A stretch of DNA of 64,000 nucleotides, from assembly GCF_003233655.1 (NCBI RefSeq), contig NZ_CP029829.1:2428978-2492977 (forward strand). Reading direction: 5' to 3'. A model generated the notes under the pieces. That model made no database searches, was not told the DNA's origin, and saw nothing but the letters and a program-made list of their open reading frames with translations. Position numbers and translations under genes: made by a program. Positions 1 through 10,760 of the stretch are shown one piece after another (position 1 is the stretch's first letter; every line of letters begins with the position of its first letter). Origin of the DNA: Azospirillum ramasamyi (GTDB lineage: Bacteria > Pseudomonadota > Alphaproteobacteria > Azospirillales > Azospirillaceae).

Positions 1-578
1 GGGTTCGGCCGGCCGGGCGTCTCATGGTAGGCCGGCAGCCCCTCGCGGCTGGGCACCACGTCGATTAGCCGGGTGTAGAGGTCGTTGATCGCCCGGCTGA
101 TCGGATCGCCGGCGGGCGGAGAGGGCAGCTCGCGGATCTCGATGCGCCCTTGCGAACCGACCAGCACGCGGCTGTCGGACAGCATGTGGCCGCCGATGTC
201 GTACAGGCGGGTGCGGGTCGCCGTCGCTTCCGCCAGACGGCGGATCATCGGGCGGGCCAGTTCGGGCGCCAGTTCGAAGCGCTCGCGCCCCTCGTCGCCG
301 TTGGGGGAGGGGGTGGTCAGGATGCGGTTCACCGCGCCCTCGCCCAGCGCGGAGGCGAAGATGCGCGCCTCGGTCACCAGCGCTTCCGTCTCCGCCTGGA
401 TCAGCCGGTCCTGGTAGCGGCCGAGATAGAGCAGCCCCGCCGCCAGCACCAGCAGCGCCAGCACGTTCACCGCCAGGATGCGCAGGGTCAGCGGCGACAC
501 GCCGCCCCGCCGCACCGGCTCCCCTTGGGAACTCCCCTGGGGCCTACCTTTGGGCCTCGCCCCGCCCGTCGCGGACAC
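1..578 (-). CDS. chvG: ChvG-type sensor histidine kinase, N-terminal part (cut by window edge)
   Basis: Only the first 192 codons lie in the window; the kinase core is beyond position 1. The GTG start at 578 follows the chvI stop by 4 bp and has AAGGAG seven bases upstream. The visible protein has a basic, proline/glycine-rich N-terminus of about 28 residues, a hydrophobic membrane helix (about residues 33-52, rich in Leu/Ala/Val) and then a periplasmic sensing region with the pattern of the ChvG/ExoS family. ChvG kinases partner ChvI and respond to acid and envelope conditions in rhizobia; the neighbouring response regulator supports the name. Because no H box is visible the assignment rests on context and N-terminal resemblance. 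Confidence 0.82.
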   Translation of the reverse strand, partial: MSATGGARPKGRPQGSSQGEPVRRGGVSPLTLRILAVNVLALLVLAAGLLYLGRYQDRLIQAETEALVTEARIFASALGEGAVNRILTTPSPNGDEGRERFELAPELARPMIRRLAEATATRTRLYDIGGHMLSDSRVLVGSQGRIEIRELPSPPAGDPISRAINDLYTRLIDVVPSREGLPAYHETPGRPN

Positions 579-582
579 CGGC

Positions 583-1278
583 CTACTCCTTGTACCGGTA
601 GCCGACGCCGTACAGCGTTTCGATCTGGGAGAAGTCGGGATCGACCGCCTTGAACTTCTTGCGCAGCCGCTTGATGTGGCTGTCGATGGTGCGGTCGTCG
701 ACGTAGACATGCTCGCCATAGGCCGCGTCCATCAGCTGGTCGCGGTTCTTCACATGGCCCGGCCGCTGGGCCAGCGCCCGCACCAGAAGGAACTCCGTCA
801 CCGTCAGGTCGATCGGCTGGCCCTTCCAGCTGCAGGCATGGCGGGCGCCGTCCAGCAGAAGCGGCCCGCGGGTTATCATCTGGCCGGGATCGGCATCGGC
901 GGTCTCGCCGCGCAGGGCCTCGCGCCGCAGCAGGGCGCGGATGCGCTCGATCAGCAGGCGTTGCGAGAAGGGCTTCTTGATGTAGTCGTCGGCCCCCATG
1001 CGCAGGCCCATCAGCTCGTCCAGCTCGTCGTCCTTGCTGGTCAGGAAGATGACGGGAATGTGGCTGGTCTGACGCAGGCGTTGCAGCAACTCCATGCCGT
1101 CCATGCGCGGCATCTTGATGTCGAGCACGGCGAGATCGGGCGGGCGCTGGGTCAGGCCGCGCAGCGCCTCGGCGCCGTCGCTGTAGGTGCGCACGTCGAA
1201 ACCTTCGGCCTCCAGGGCGATGGAGACGGAGGCCAGGATGTTGCGGTCGTCATCCACCAGGGCGACGGTGTGGGCCAT
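583..1278 (-). CDS. chvI: ChvI-type response regulator (OmpR/PhoB family)
   Basis: A 231-residue response regulator. The receiver domain (about 1-120) has the acidic pocket D9-D11, phosphoacceptor D53 in [10 protein letters not shown], and a conserved KKPF lysine near residue 103; the C-terminal winged helix (about 135-230) ends with the GVGYRYKE signature of the OmpR family. I chose the ATG at 1278 because the protein then begins [11 protein letters not shown] as in other ChvI proteins; an in-frame ATG at 1359 would add 27 unconserved residues. It is transcribed into chvG with a 4-bp gap. ChvI controls envelope, motility and acid-response genes in rhizobia; here the target genes are not visible. 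Confidence 0.93.
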   Translation of the reverse strand: MAHTVALVDDDRNILASVSIALEAEGFDVRTYSDGAEALRGLTQRPPDLAVLDIKMPRMDGMELLQRLRQTSHIPVIFLTSKDDELDELMGLRMGADDYIKKPFSQRLLIERIRALLRREALRGETADADPGQMITRGPLLLDGARHACSWKGQPIDLTVTEFLLVRALAQRPGHVKNRDQLMDAAYGEHVYVDDRTIDSHIKRLRKKFKAVDPDFSQIETLYGVGYRYKE

Positions 1279-1574
1279 GGTCGTAACAGCTTTCCAATCG
1301 GTCAGGATGGAACGGTGAAGCGGGGCGGGGCCTGGAATGTCAGCGGAAGCATTGGGCATAGGCCGAGTGGCGATTCCAATACTTTATGCCAGAGTCCAGG
1401 TACCAGCGGCAGTTTTCCCTTTTCCCGCAGCATTTGTATGGTCCAATATGGCGGCAATGCGGCGCCGAACAACGGTGCCGCGCGGGAGAACGCGCTCGTT
1501 TTGGAATGAGTTTTCTGAACGCCCTTTCGGCGTCCTCTTCGGCCGGCACCGCTCCGGATGCAAGGGAGGGCGCG

Positions 1575-2423
1575 ATGCCTCCCGGCGACCGCCCGGGCGG
1601 CACGGCTCCGGCCGCCAGCGCCCGGCGCCTGATGCGCGCCTGCGACCGCGCCGCGCTGGCCACCGCCCAGCGGCCCGACGACACGCTGTCCGACAACACG
1701 CTGTCCGACCACAAGCAACCCAACTCCGGCAGCGCCGATACCGCCGGCTGGCCCTACCCGTCGCTGGTGCTGGTGGCCTCCGACCATGACGGCAGCCCGC
1801 TGCTTCTGCTTTCCACGCTGGCCGACCACACCCGCAACCTGCTGGCCGACAACCGGGTCGGACTGCTGTTCGACGGCACCGCCGGTTTGGCGCAGCCGCT
1901 GACCGGTGCGCGCCTGTCGGTCCTCGGCCGGGCGGAGCGGTCGGACGACCCCACCCACCGGGCGCGCTACCTGCGCCGCCATCCCGATACCGCCTTCTAT
2001 GCCGGCTTCGCCGATTTCGCCATCTACCGCGTGACGGTGGAGCGCGTCCATCTGGTGGCCGGCTTCGGCCGCATCCACTGGCTGTCCGCCGCCGAACTGG
2101 ACCTGCCCGCTTCCGCCCCGGCGCTGGCGGCGGGGGAGGCGGAGCTGCTCGACCGCCTGAACGGGGAGGGCTACGGCCCCCTGCTGGCCCCCTCCACCGA
2201 CGAGGACGGCAGGGGGCAAGACGAAAGCTGGAGCTTGACCGGCCTGGACCCGGAGGGATGCGACCTGCGACGCGGGGGGTACGTCGCCCGCGTCGATTTT
2301 GAGCAGAGAATCCACGACCCGGAATCGGCTAGACTGATGCTGGATGCACTGATCCGGCCGCAGGACGGGACCGGGCCGCCCGGACAGGCAGGACACGCGA
2401 CAACCGGCAAAGGGGGCGCCTGA
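1575..2423 (+). CDS. HugZ-like haem-utilisation / pyridoxamine-phosphate-oxidase-fold protein
   Basis: A 282-residue soluble protein. The first two thirds match the split-barrel flavin-reductase/PNP-oxidase-like fold of HugZ (GWPYPSLVLVASDHDGSPLLLLSTLADHTRN-type region, then the YLRRHP...FAIYRV segment and an HLVAGFGRIHW block); the last about 75 residues resemble the DUF2470 domain that usually follows it. HugZ proteins bind haem and help release iron. I chose the ATG at 1575 because GGGAGGG lies four bases upstream; in-frame ATGs at 1506 and 1386 lack such a site. It stands alone, divergent from chvI and upstream of pckA. Exact substrate is not deducible. Confidence 0.75.
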   Translation: MPPGDRPGGTAPAASARRLMRACDRAALATAQRPDDTLSDNTLSDHKQPNSGSADTAGWPYPSLVLVASDHDGSPLLLLSTLADHTRNLLADNRVGLLFDGTAGLAQPLTGARLSVLGRAERSDDPTHRARYLRRHPDTAFYAGFADFAIYRVTVERVHLVAGFGRIHWLSAAELDLPASAPALAAGEAELLDRLNGEGYGPLLAPSTDEDGRGQDESWSLTGLDPEGCDLRRGGYVARVDFEQRIHDPESARLMLDALIRPQDGTGPPGQAGHATTGKGGA

Positions 2424-2962
2424 CGGACCCCGAAGCCCAAGAAGGGACGCCCGGCCAACAGGGACGCCCGGACCAATGGCAGGAAAGAGCCCGACCGCAA
2501 AAGCCAAAGACGCCGAAGGCGGAACAAGCCAAAAGGCGCAATCACAGACCGAGAGAGACGAGCAGCCAACCGTCAGCCCGAACGGCCAGCCGAGAGGTCG
2601 CTTCGACACCACCGCACACCGCACCAAGAACAAGAAGGCGGCGTGCGGGCAAGCGCAACCAGGAGAACACTTCAGTGGACCATAACGGATCGACCCGTTT
2701 CCCGTCCGGGCCCCTGGCCCCCAGACCTGTCGTCTCAGGGCCGCCCTTTGCACCGTTTCGTCGCCGCGCCTGCGCGGTGCCGCCGATCCCGGCGGGTTTC
2801 CGGCCCTGCCGCCCGTTCGGACCGGCATCCAGCTGATCGGGCCGCCGATCGGGCCGATTTTTTCCATCTGACACGACAACGGACAAAGACGGCCGGACCG
2901 GCCGCGGGCCCCCGAGGGGATGCCCGGCGCGGCGGTACCGGCCCAGCCTTCGAGAGGACGAT
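2424..2962. other. Intergenic/leader region before pckA, no credible gene
   Basis: This 539-bp stretch has one 69-codon open frame (2476-2685) without a ribosome binding site and with low-complexity composition, which I do not accept. It contains a tandem 10-bp direct repeat GATCGGGCCG (2835-2844 and 2847-2856) immediately followed by ATTTTTT, and a GGCCGG-A-CCGGCC inverted repeat at 2891-2903. A long untranslated leader for pckA is a reasonable reading, but no promoter consensus is clear. Confidence 0.4.
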
Positions 2963-4786
<1,824 letters not shown>

Positions 4787-4815
4787 CCGGCCGGATCGCA
4801 ATACAGGTAAGGATG

Positions 4816-4844
4816 GGGGCTGCCGCAAGGCGGCCCCTTTTCCT
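4816..4844 (+). terminator. Rho-independent terminator after pckA
   Basis: A 9-bp G+C stem (4816-4824 with 4829-4837, one G.U pair) closed by a GCAA tetraloop is followed by TTTTCCTTT, 30 bp after the pckA stop. Confidence 0.85.
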
Positions 4845-5062
4845 TTGGCGCCGATAAGGATAAACCGCCTGTCATCTTGAACGCGCAAGACAGCACCCGG
4901 CGGTGTCTCGGCCGAAGCAGGATTCCAGCCGCTTCAATGCGTCCTTCTCTCCGCCGACTCCATGGCGGGGCCTTTGGTCTTTCAGCGATTTAACCGGCAT
5001 GCCGCAGCGGTCGGGCATAAAGTCGGCCAACCCGGTCCGCGCATTCGAGGGAGGGCGACATC

Positions 5063-5884
5063 ATGACCGACAATCAGCTTCCGCCGGAAGACGGCGACGA
5101 GTCCGCACGACCGACCCCCGGCGCCGGCCAGGACATTGGCCAGGAAGACGCTCACCGGGAAGACGCTCACCAGCAAGACACCGGCCCACAGGCGTCCAAG
5201 CGCCATCCCTGCGCCATCAGCGGCAAGCGCCGGCCCAAGCGCGACCTGATCGCGCTGGATGCTCTGCCCCCCAACCTCGCCGACCGCATCCGGCGCGACC
5301 ATCCCCATCTGGAACCGGACTCGCAGATCAGCCGGCAGGAGCTGGCGCGCTATCGCTCGCTCTATGTGGCGGAGCTGCTGCAGGCCGAACATGGCGAGTT
5401 GAGCGAACTCGACCGCGAGGTTGCCGAAAGCCTCGCCCGCCACGAGACGCTGGCCGAGAACCCGGAGGAGGAATATGACGACCGCCGCACGCTGGGCGAA
5501 CGCCTGTCGGACGGGCTGGCCAGCTTCGGCGGCAGCTGGGCCTTCCTGATCTGCTTCGCCGTCTTCATGGGCGTGTGGATGGTCATCAACATCATCGAAG
5601 GCGATCTTCGGGCTTTCGATCCCTACCCCTTCATTCTGCTGAACCTGCTGCTGTCCTGCCTGGCCGCCATCCAGGCCCCGGTCATCATGATGAGCCAGAA
5701 GCGGCAGGAGGCGAAGGACAGGCTGCGCTCCGAGAACGACTACCGCGTCAACCTGAAGGCCGAATTGGAAATCCGGCACCTGCACGAGAAGATGGATTAC
5801 CTGATCCAGCGCCAATGGCAGCGCCTGACCGAAATCCAGCAGCTTCAGTTGGAGATCATGCAGGAAAAGCGCCTGCGCAGGTGA
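5063..5884 (+). CDS. DUF1003 family membrane protein
   Basis: A 273-residue protein of the DUF1003 family. The first about 55 residues are polar and repetitive (several ED-H-ED motifs), a soluble helical region follows, and two membrane helices lie at about residues 157-177 and 191-211 (SWAFLICFAVFMGVWM and FILLNLLLSCLAAIQAP). The tail after the second helix is charged and coiled-coil-like (ELEIRHLHEKMDYLIQRQ). GGAGGG precedes the ATG. The family has no established biochemical function; the name rests on the typical two-helix hairpin and the QAPVIMMSQKRQ motif. It converges with the gene at 5913. Confidence 0.82.
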   Translation: MTDNQLPPEDGDESARPTPGAGQDIGQEDAHREDAHQQDTGPQASKRHPCAISGKRRPKRDLIALDALPPNLADRIRRDHPHLEPDSQISRQELARYRSLYVAELLQAEHGELSELDREVAESLARHETLAENPEEEYDDRRTLGERLSDGLASFGGSWAFLICFAVFMGVWMVINIIEGDLRAFDPYPFILLNLLLSCLAAIQAPVIMMSQKRQEAKDRLRSENDYRVNLKAELEIRHLHEKMDYLIQRQWQRLTEIQQLQLEIMQEKRLRR

Positions 5885-5912
5885 TCGCTTGCCGGAAAGG
5901 ACGGCAGCCGCG

Positions 5913-7646
5913 TCAGCGCTTGCGCTTTCCGTCCAGTTCCAGCATGCCGCGCAGTGCCGCGATGGTCTTGCTGAGCGGCGTCGGATCGACCGCCTTGTCG
6001 GCGGCCTGCTTGGCAGCAGGCTCCGCCTCTTCCCCGGGAGGGGTCGCCGGCGCGACGCGGGGCGGCGGGCGCGGCTTGCCGGCACGCGGCTTCGGCGGCG
6101 GAGCGGGTGCCGGAGGTGGCGGTTCGCGCGTCACTTCCTCCTCGATCAGGCCGCGCAGGGCCTTCATCGCCTCTTCGATCTCGCGTTCCTGGGTGGAGCG
6201 GCGGGCGGCCGGCGCCGGATCCCGGTCGGGGTCCAGATCCTGGTCGGGTGCCGGATCGGCGTCGAAGCCGGCGAACGGATCGTTCCCGCTGGTGTCCTCA
6301 TCCTGCCAACCGGACGCCCTGGCGGGGTTCCTGCCGGTGTCCCTGTCGGGCTCTTTGCCGACGTCCCTGTCTCCCATTGCGGGCGACTTCCGCGGCGGGG
6401 GCGGAGCGTCGTCGTCCGGGTCGTTGGCCGCATCCTCAATCATCGACCGCAGGGCGGCGAGGGTGCGGTCGAAGACCTCCTCATCCTCCGGCGGCGGGGG
6501 CGGACGCTGGGCACGCCGTTCGGCACGGTGCTGGTCGAAATCGAGCGGTTCATCGGCCGGCGGCGGTGGGGCGGAGATGGAAGGCTTGTCCGCCGGCCGG
6601 GCGGCCGGTGAAGCCGCCGGCTTTTCCGGGTCGCGGATCGCGAAGGACAGAATTTCCTCGTCCGACGGCTCCTCATCCCCATCGAAGCCGTCCGCCTCGT
6701 CGCGGTCGTCCTCCGCCCGCCAGCGGTCGGAGTCCGGATCGGTCCAATCCTCTTCGAAATCCCTGCGCACCAGGACCTTGTGGGAGAAGACCGGCGGCTC
6801 GTCCTCCGCCTGGCCGTCGATGTCCTCTGCCGTCCCCGGCTGTCCGTAGCGAGCGGCGGCTGCCGGCGGGCGGTCGTCCGGTTCGTCGTCCTCGCTCCAA
6901 TGGGCCTGGGCCAGCAGGAGACGCATCGCCGCCAGCGTCTCATCCTCGTCCTCATCGGGATCGCTGAGCGGCGCCGTGTTGCGGGCGGCCTCCTTCCCTG
7001 CGGGTTCGGCCGGCGGGGCCGGATCGTCCCAACCGCCATCGACCGCTTCGCCGACATCCGGTTCTCCGACATCCGGTTCTCCGTCAACCGGTTCGACGCC
7101 GTCCGGTTCGCCGTCCCGATCGGTGTCGTCGTCGTCCGCTCTGATCGCACCCAGCCGTGCCGCCATGTCCGCCAGCGAGACCGGCTCCCACAGCGGAGCG
7201 GCGCCACCATCCCCGGGACCATCGGCCACCAGATCGGACAGCGGCAGTTCCGACAGCGGTTTGCTGCGCGCCGCGGCAGCGGGAGGCGATGGCGGGGGAG
7301 GCGGTGGGGAGGAAGGGGGAGGCGCGGACTGCGCTTCGGCCACCGGACCGCCGCCGCGCAACGAGGCGAGCAGGCCGTTCAGCGCCGCCAGCGGCGCGTC
7401 GAAGGAGGGATCTTCGTTCGCGGCCTCGAACGAGGCGGCTGGCAGGGCCGCCGGGATCGGCCGGCTTTCGATGTCGCGGGAGTCGCAGCGCGAGCAGCGG
7501 TAATGCGGCGCGATCGACAGCACCGGATAATTTGGGCCGAAACGCCGTTCCAGCATGGCACGGGGAAGCACGCCGCCATGCCCGCAGGCGCGGCAGCGCA
7601 GTTGCACGTCGGCGTCGATGTCGCGGAGGAACAGCATGCGGGCCAT
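5913..7646 (-). CDS. Acidic, disordered protein with N-terminal zinc-ribbon and five short helix repeats
   Basis: I do not recognise a named family. The 577-residue protein begins with a compact zinc-ribbon-like segment: CRAC at residues 18-21 and CSRC at 51-54, probably four zinc ligands. The rest is acidic and proline-rich, largely low complexity, with a DVGEPDVGE tandem repeat. Five copies of an LAALRGLL-like amphipathic motif punctuate the linkers at about residues 86-93, 238-245, 396-403, 494-501 and 562-569. The start at 7646 (MARMLFLRDID) is tentative; an in-frame ATG at 7688 would add 14 residues and neither has a good ribosome binding site. It could be a scaffold or regulatory protein; no catalytic motif is visible. 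Confidence 0.7.
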   Translation of the reverse strand: MARMLFLRDIDADVQLRCRACGHGGVLPRAMLERRFGPNYPVLSIAPHYRCSRCDSRDIESRPIPAALPAASFEAANEDPSFDAPLAALNGLLASLRGGGPVAEAQSAPPPSSPPPPPPSPPAAAARSKPLSELPLSDLVADGPGDGGAAPLWEPVSLADMAARLGAIRADDDDTDRDGEPDGVEPVDGEPDVGEPDVGEAVDGGWDDPAPPAEPAGKEAARNTAPLSDPDEDEDETLAAMRLLLAQAHWSEDDEPDDRPPAAAARYGQPGTAEDIDGQAEDEPPVFSHKVLVRRDFEEDWTDPDSDRWRAEDDRDEADGFDGDEEPSDEEILSFAIRDPEKPAASPAARPADKPSISAPPPPADEPLDFDQHRAERRAQRPPPPPEDEEVFDRTLAALRSMIEDAANDPDDDAPPPPRKSPAMGDRDVGKEPDRDTGRNPARASGWQDEDTSGNDPFAGFDADPAPDQDLDPDRDPAPAARRSTQEREIEEAMKALRGLIEEEVTREPPPPAPAPPPKPRAGKPRPPPRVAPATPPGEEAEPAAKQAADKAVDPTPLSKTIAALRGMLELDGKRKR

Positions 7647-7753
7647 GCCGTACAGTATAGCGGCGGGCCTGCGGCTTTCCCATCCCATTCAGGAGACGCG
7701 ACCCGCGCGACGCGCCGCTTGCCGCGATGCGGCGGCCTTGGCACAGTCGCGCC

Positions 7754-7999
7754 ATGACGCAAGCAATCCGCGACGATCAGGTGCAATCCCCCTGCATCCG
7801 GCTCTGCACATTGGACGAGCGGGAGGTCTGCGTCGGTTGTTGCCGGACGCTGAACGACATCATGGTCTGGAGGAATCTCGATCCCGCCGGGCGCCTTGCG
7901 GTGCTGGACGCGGCGGACCGGCGTCGTGCGGCGGCGGGGACCGGGATATCGGGGCAGGCGCCGGCTGTGGCGCCCGGCCGGGTCACATCGCGCGGGTGA
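7754..7999 (+). CDS. DUF1289 family small cysteine-rich protein
   Basis: An 81-residue protein with the DUF1289 signature near its N-terminus: SPCIRLCTLDE followed by CVGCCRTLNDIMVW. The Cys spacing (CxxxC, then CxGC) suggests metal or Fe-S binding, but this is inference; the family has no assigned function. The start at ATG 7754 (MTQAIRDD) puts the signature at residues 11-38; an upstream ATG at 7727 is possible. Its 3' end overlaps the convergent gene at 7983 by 17 bp. Confidence 0.75.
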   Translation: MTQAIRDDQVQSPCIRLCTLDEREVCVGCCRTLNDIMVWRNLDPAGRLAVLDAADRRRAAAGTGISGQAPAVAPGRVTSRG

Positions 8000-8219
8000 C
8001 GGTCAGGCCCTGTTCGGACAGGCTGTCGAAGACATCCCTGAACTTCCGCAGATAGCGGGAGCGGTAGGCATCGAAATCGGCGGCGATGGCCGCCTCGGCA
8101 TTCTTGGACTTCTTGAATTCGGCCACGCGGTGGGCATTCTCGGCGTGGTAGAGGGCGAAAGCGCCCTTGGTGACCAGATCGTTGCCGGACTGGTCCGCTT
8201 CCTGTTTGTCGCTGTTCAT
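7983..8219 (-). CDS. Small hypothetical protein, mostly helical
   Basis: A 78-residue polar protein (MNSDKQEADQSG start) containing alternating charged and aromatic residues (FALYHAENAHRVAEFKKSKN, YRSRYLRKFRDVFDSL) that suggest two or three helices. No family recognised. An upstream in-frame ATG at 8396 would double its length, but that extension is low complexity. It is followed tail to tail by the DUF1289 gene with a 17-bp overlap. Confidence 0.5.
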   Translation of the reverse strand: MNSDKQEADQSGNDLVTKGAFALYHAENAHRVAEFKKSKNAEAAIAADFDAYRSRYLRKFRDVFDSLSEQGLTVTRAM

Positions 8220-8358
8220 CAATCCATGTCCAGGTGGAGCCGACATCCGGCCACCATAAGCCGGATGATCGGCGGGGCGGTTGGTCCGGCCAGCTGGCTG
8301 GACCACAGATCGAAAGCCTACGCCCGCTCCGGCTTCCTCGCAATGCTGCGGCGCACCA

Positions 8359-8802
8359 TCACGCCACCACCCCGCGCAACGCCGCCATGCGGTCACGGTC
8401 GACGCGGATGCGGTCCAGGTGCTGGGCGATCACAGCGGTGATGGGCAGGGGAAGCTCCTTCGCCATGGCTTCGTCGTAGCGGCGCAGGCATTCGGTTTCG
8501 CCGCGCTCGACCTCCGCGATGATGGCGGCGCGGTCGTGTCCCATCACGGCGGATTTCAACTCCAGGAAGAAGCGATGGGCGCCGCCCATCATGGTGCCGC
8601 CCATGTCGGGCGCCCCGCCCTGTTCGGCGACCAGACGCTGGATCTCGCGGACGATGGCGCCGCGCTGGGCGGCCAGATCGTTGAACAGGGCTTTCAGATC
8701 CTCGTCCTCGGCGCTCTCGGCGGCCTGCCGGTAGCCCTCGTGACTGTCCTCGACGATGCGGATCAGGTCATTGAGCGTATCGACGATCTGGTCTTTTTCC
8801 AT
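8359..8802 (-). CDS. PA2169/DUF2383-type four-helix-bundle protein
   Basis: A 147-residue ferritin-like protein. The pattern DQIVDTLNDLIRIVEDSHEGYRQAAE at the start, then LKALFNDLAAQRGAIVREIQRLV and a glycine-rich GGAPDMGGTMMGGAH linker before the third helix, is that of DUF2383 proteins, which form four-helix bundles and are often stress induced; a metal role is suspected but unproven. GGGAGGA lies nine bases before the ATG at 8802. The upstream extension to 9006 is low complexity and was excluded. Confidence 0.82.
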   Translation of the reverse strand: MEKDQIVDTLNDLIRIVEDSHEGYRQAAESAEDEDLKALFNDLAAQRGAIVREIQRLVAEQGGAPDMGGTMMGGAHRFFLELKSAVMGHDRAAIIAEVERGETECLRRYDEAMAKELPLPITAVIAQHLDRIRVDRDRMAALRGVVA

Positions 8803-8917
8803 GACGGCAGGTCCTCCCAAACATCCCCTTCCCAGCCACAACCCTGCCGTGGGGTCGAATGTTCCCGCACCGTACCGGGAGCTTTCGGGGTTGCACCGGC
8901 GGGGTGCGCCGGGGGGA

Positions 8918-9505
8918 TCAGGTCGCTGCCCCGGAAACGGCGCGGGCGGCGAAGCGGCAGCCGGACAGCCCCCGGAAAGTCCCGGCGCGCCACAGGGCAA
9001 GACCATGGCCGGTCAGCGCCATCGCGTCCGACACCAGCCCGAAGGCCGATCCGGCCAGCAGATTGTGCCCCGCCCCGACCAGCGTCGCGGCGACGAAGAA
9101 CAGCCGCATCCGCCCGAGCGCGCTTTGCCAGCGGCCGAGCGTCGCCAGCAGGAAGCCGGTTGCCGACAGTGCCGACATCGGCCCCTGCCAGGTCAGCGCC
9201 GCCACCGCCAGGGCTGCCGGCACGGTCAGCGCATAGAGCAACCCAAGCAGCCGCCCCGGTTGCCGTTGGCAGCTCACGGCCATCTGCACCAGCCCCAGCG
9301 CGCACATCAGCATGCCGGTCCAGGCCCCCAGCAACAGGAAGTGGAGCAAGAAAAGCGTCGATGCCGTCGCCTGCGCCAGCAGGATCGCCCGCCGGGCGTC
9401 GAGCAGCGTCGACAGTGTTCCGGCCAGCAGTCCGGCGATGCCTGTCATTGCTACGGGAGAGATGGCGGCAAAGGTGGGGAGATAATCCAGTAGAAAAGCC
9501 GTCAT
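8918..9505 (-). CDS. YgjV-like inner-membrane protein
   Basis: A 195-residue hydrophobic protein with about six membrane helices and few charged residues; the alternation of small-residue helices and the motif pattern (LLDARRAILLAQATASTLFLLHF, GRWQS) fits the YgjV family of inner-membrane proteins of unknown function. Start at 9505 (MTAFLLDYLP) places the first helix at the N-terminus; the upstream ATG at 9544 adds an arginine-rich stretch. No neighbours suggest a role. Confidence 0.65.
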   Translation of the reverse strand: MTAFLLDYLPTFAAISPVAMTGIAGLLAGTLSTLLDARRAILLAQATASTLFLLHFLLLGAWTGMLMCALGLVQMAVSCQRQPGRLLGLLYALTVPAALAVAALTWQGPMSALSATGFLLATLGRWQSALGRMRLFFVAATLVGAGHNLLAGSAFGLVSDAMALTGHGLALWRAGTFRGLSGCRFAARAVSGAAT

Positions 9506-9890
9506 GGAACGCCTTCGCCTGAAGAGAATGCCGCAGCGCAGCAAAGGCGATGGACGCTAGACTTCGATGGTTAACTGATTATGAATACCGGCGTGACCGG
9601 AAACAGACCAAAAGACGACGGCACAATTGCCCCAGACAATTGGCGACAGAAACCATGTGAAGTGTGGGGAATTCTGTGGTGACTATTGTGTGTCCTCTGA
9701 AAATCTATCCGTCGATAGGGAGTTTGAAGCCGCCTTCCCCACGAAAGGGCAACGATTTCGGGTTGGAACCTGTCCATCCTCGTTGTTGGCAACGCAGCGC
9801 GACCTCGGCATTCTCGCTCTGCCACGACTGCGTTGTCATCGGCGCGGTAAGGCCGTGATCGGGGGATCATCGCAAATCAGGGGAAAGACC
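9506..9890. other. Intergenic region between the YgjV-like gene and a small Cys-rich gene
   Basis: 385 bp, lower in G+C than its flanks over about 9590-9740. It holds two direct copies of ACAATTG (9623-9629 and 9636-9642), each containing the CAATTG palindrome, 13 bp apart, which could be an operator. An open frame from 9627 runs through into the small gene at 9891, but the region before 9891 does not look coding. No promoter is certain. Confidence 0.35.
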
Positions 9891-10166
9891 ATGGCGCAGT
9901 ATGGACGGCATCCCGCGTCGCTGGGATGGGAACCGAAGCCGAAATCGGCCAAGACCGGCGCCACGCGCCCCCAATCCGGGCGTGCGGCACGCAACGGTCC
10001 GCTCTGCTGCGCCTGCGGGCGGGCGATCCGCGCGGGCGATCCGCATTGGGCCGGCCATGGCGACCAGCGCCCCTGGCATTACGCCTGCGCCGAGCAGGCC
10101 GGCCTCACATGGTCATGGGCCTCCCGCCCGGCCTTGCCCCCTTCTCCCGCTGCGGAGATGGATTGA
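9891..10166 (+). CDS. Small Cys/His protein, possible zinc-binding module
   Basis: A 91-residue protein with a basic N-terminal half and a CCACG...H...H...WHYAC cluster at residues 40-67, which resembles LIM- or PARP-type zinc-finger spacing (CxxC, then H and C about 20 residues on). GGGGAAAG sits just before the ATG. No family recognised. Its 3' end overlaps a convergent small gene by 62 bp, so one of the two may be spurious. Confidence 0.5.
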   Translation: MAQYGRHPASLGWEPKPKSAKTGATRPQSGRAARNGPLCCACGRAIRAGDPHWAGHGDQRPWHYACAEQAGLTWSWASRPALPPSPAAEMD

Positions 10167-10386
10167 CCGCGGCTTTGCCGTTCTCCGTGCTCACCGGAAC
10201 CGCGGGGCCCGATGATCCGGCCAGCGCCTCCTCACGCCCACGCCGATAGGCCTCGCGCTCGGCCTCCAGGATGGCTTCCGCCAGCCGCCGCTCGAACTCG
10301 CGCTCCACCAGGGCGGAGAACAGGTCGATGCGGAAGCGCGCTTGCAGGGACCGGCTGAGGCGGCGTGCTCGTTCGATTGGCTGCAT
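10105..10386 (-). CDS. Small hypothetical protein, Arg/Glu-rich helix
   Basis: A 93-residue protein beginning MQPIERARRLSRS, with a long charged helix (FERRLAEAILEAEREAYRRGREEAL) and a disordered Pro/Gly tail. AAGGGG precedes the ATG. No family recognised. It lies just outside the integrated element, on the chromosomal side, and overlaps the gene at 9891 by 62 bp tail to tail. Confidence 0.45.
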   Translation of the reverse strand: MQPIERARRLSRSLQARFRIDLFSALVEREFERRLAEAILEAEREAYRRGREEALAGSSGPAVPVSTENGKAAVNPSPQREKGARPGGRPMTM

Positions 10387-10575
10387 GGGCGTTCCCCTTC
10401 GGGCAGACGGACGATGCCGTCCAGCCTCAGGGATCGCCGCCAGTCCGGCAACCACGCCATCGGCGAACCACCAACGCAAAAGAGAGCGCCCGTCCGTACC
10501 CACCGGTACAGATCGCTCAGCCATCACGATCGAATTTTCAAAGGGGGCGTTTTCAGGCCGCAACCGATGCGGCGT

Positions 10576-10624
10576 TTGGAGCGGGTGAAGGGAATCGAAC
10601 CCTCGTCGTAAGCTTGGGAAGCTT
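10576..10624. repeat. Left attachment repeat (att), 3' half of tRNA-Gly
   Basis: A 49-bp perfect direct repeat of 20276-20324. It covers the tRNA anticodon loop region through the encoded CCA plus one base. Beyond 10624 the sequence departs from the tRNA, with only a weak resemblance to the D arm, and the acceptor stem cannot pair, so this copy is not a functional tRNA. A CCGCA/TGCGG hairpin at 10558-10572 just outside may be the original tRNA terminator left on the chromosome. Confidence 0.93.
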
Positions 10625-10743
10625 TCCTGCTACCTGTCCGTTACCCCTTGCCAAACTTTGGATCTTAATTTTATGTCAAACGCATAGCGTGCTTTCAATA
10701 TGCTACCGATTCCTATCGAATCCCACCAGATTCCAGCCATTCC

Positions 10744-10760
10744 TGTCCCGAATTTGTCCC
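10744..10760. promoter_or_regulatory. Candidate integrase arm-type sites, left end
   Basis: Two directly repeated TGTCCC hexamers with starts 11 bp apart. The same arrangement, orientation and spacing recurs at 20212-20228 beside the right repeat, including the longer match TGTCCCATA. Arm-site function is inferred from position and symmetry. Confidence 0.5.

Noticed and set aside
2476..2685. 69-codon frame upstream of pckA
   Set aside because: No ribosome binding site, polar low-complexity sequence.
10577..10650. A second tRNA-Gly gene at the left end
   Set aside because: Only the 3' half is present; the 5' acceptor strand cannot pair and the D arm is degenerate.
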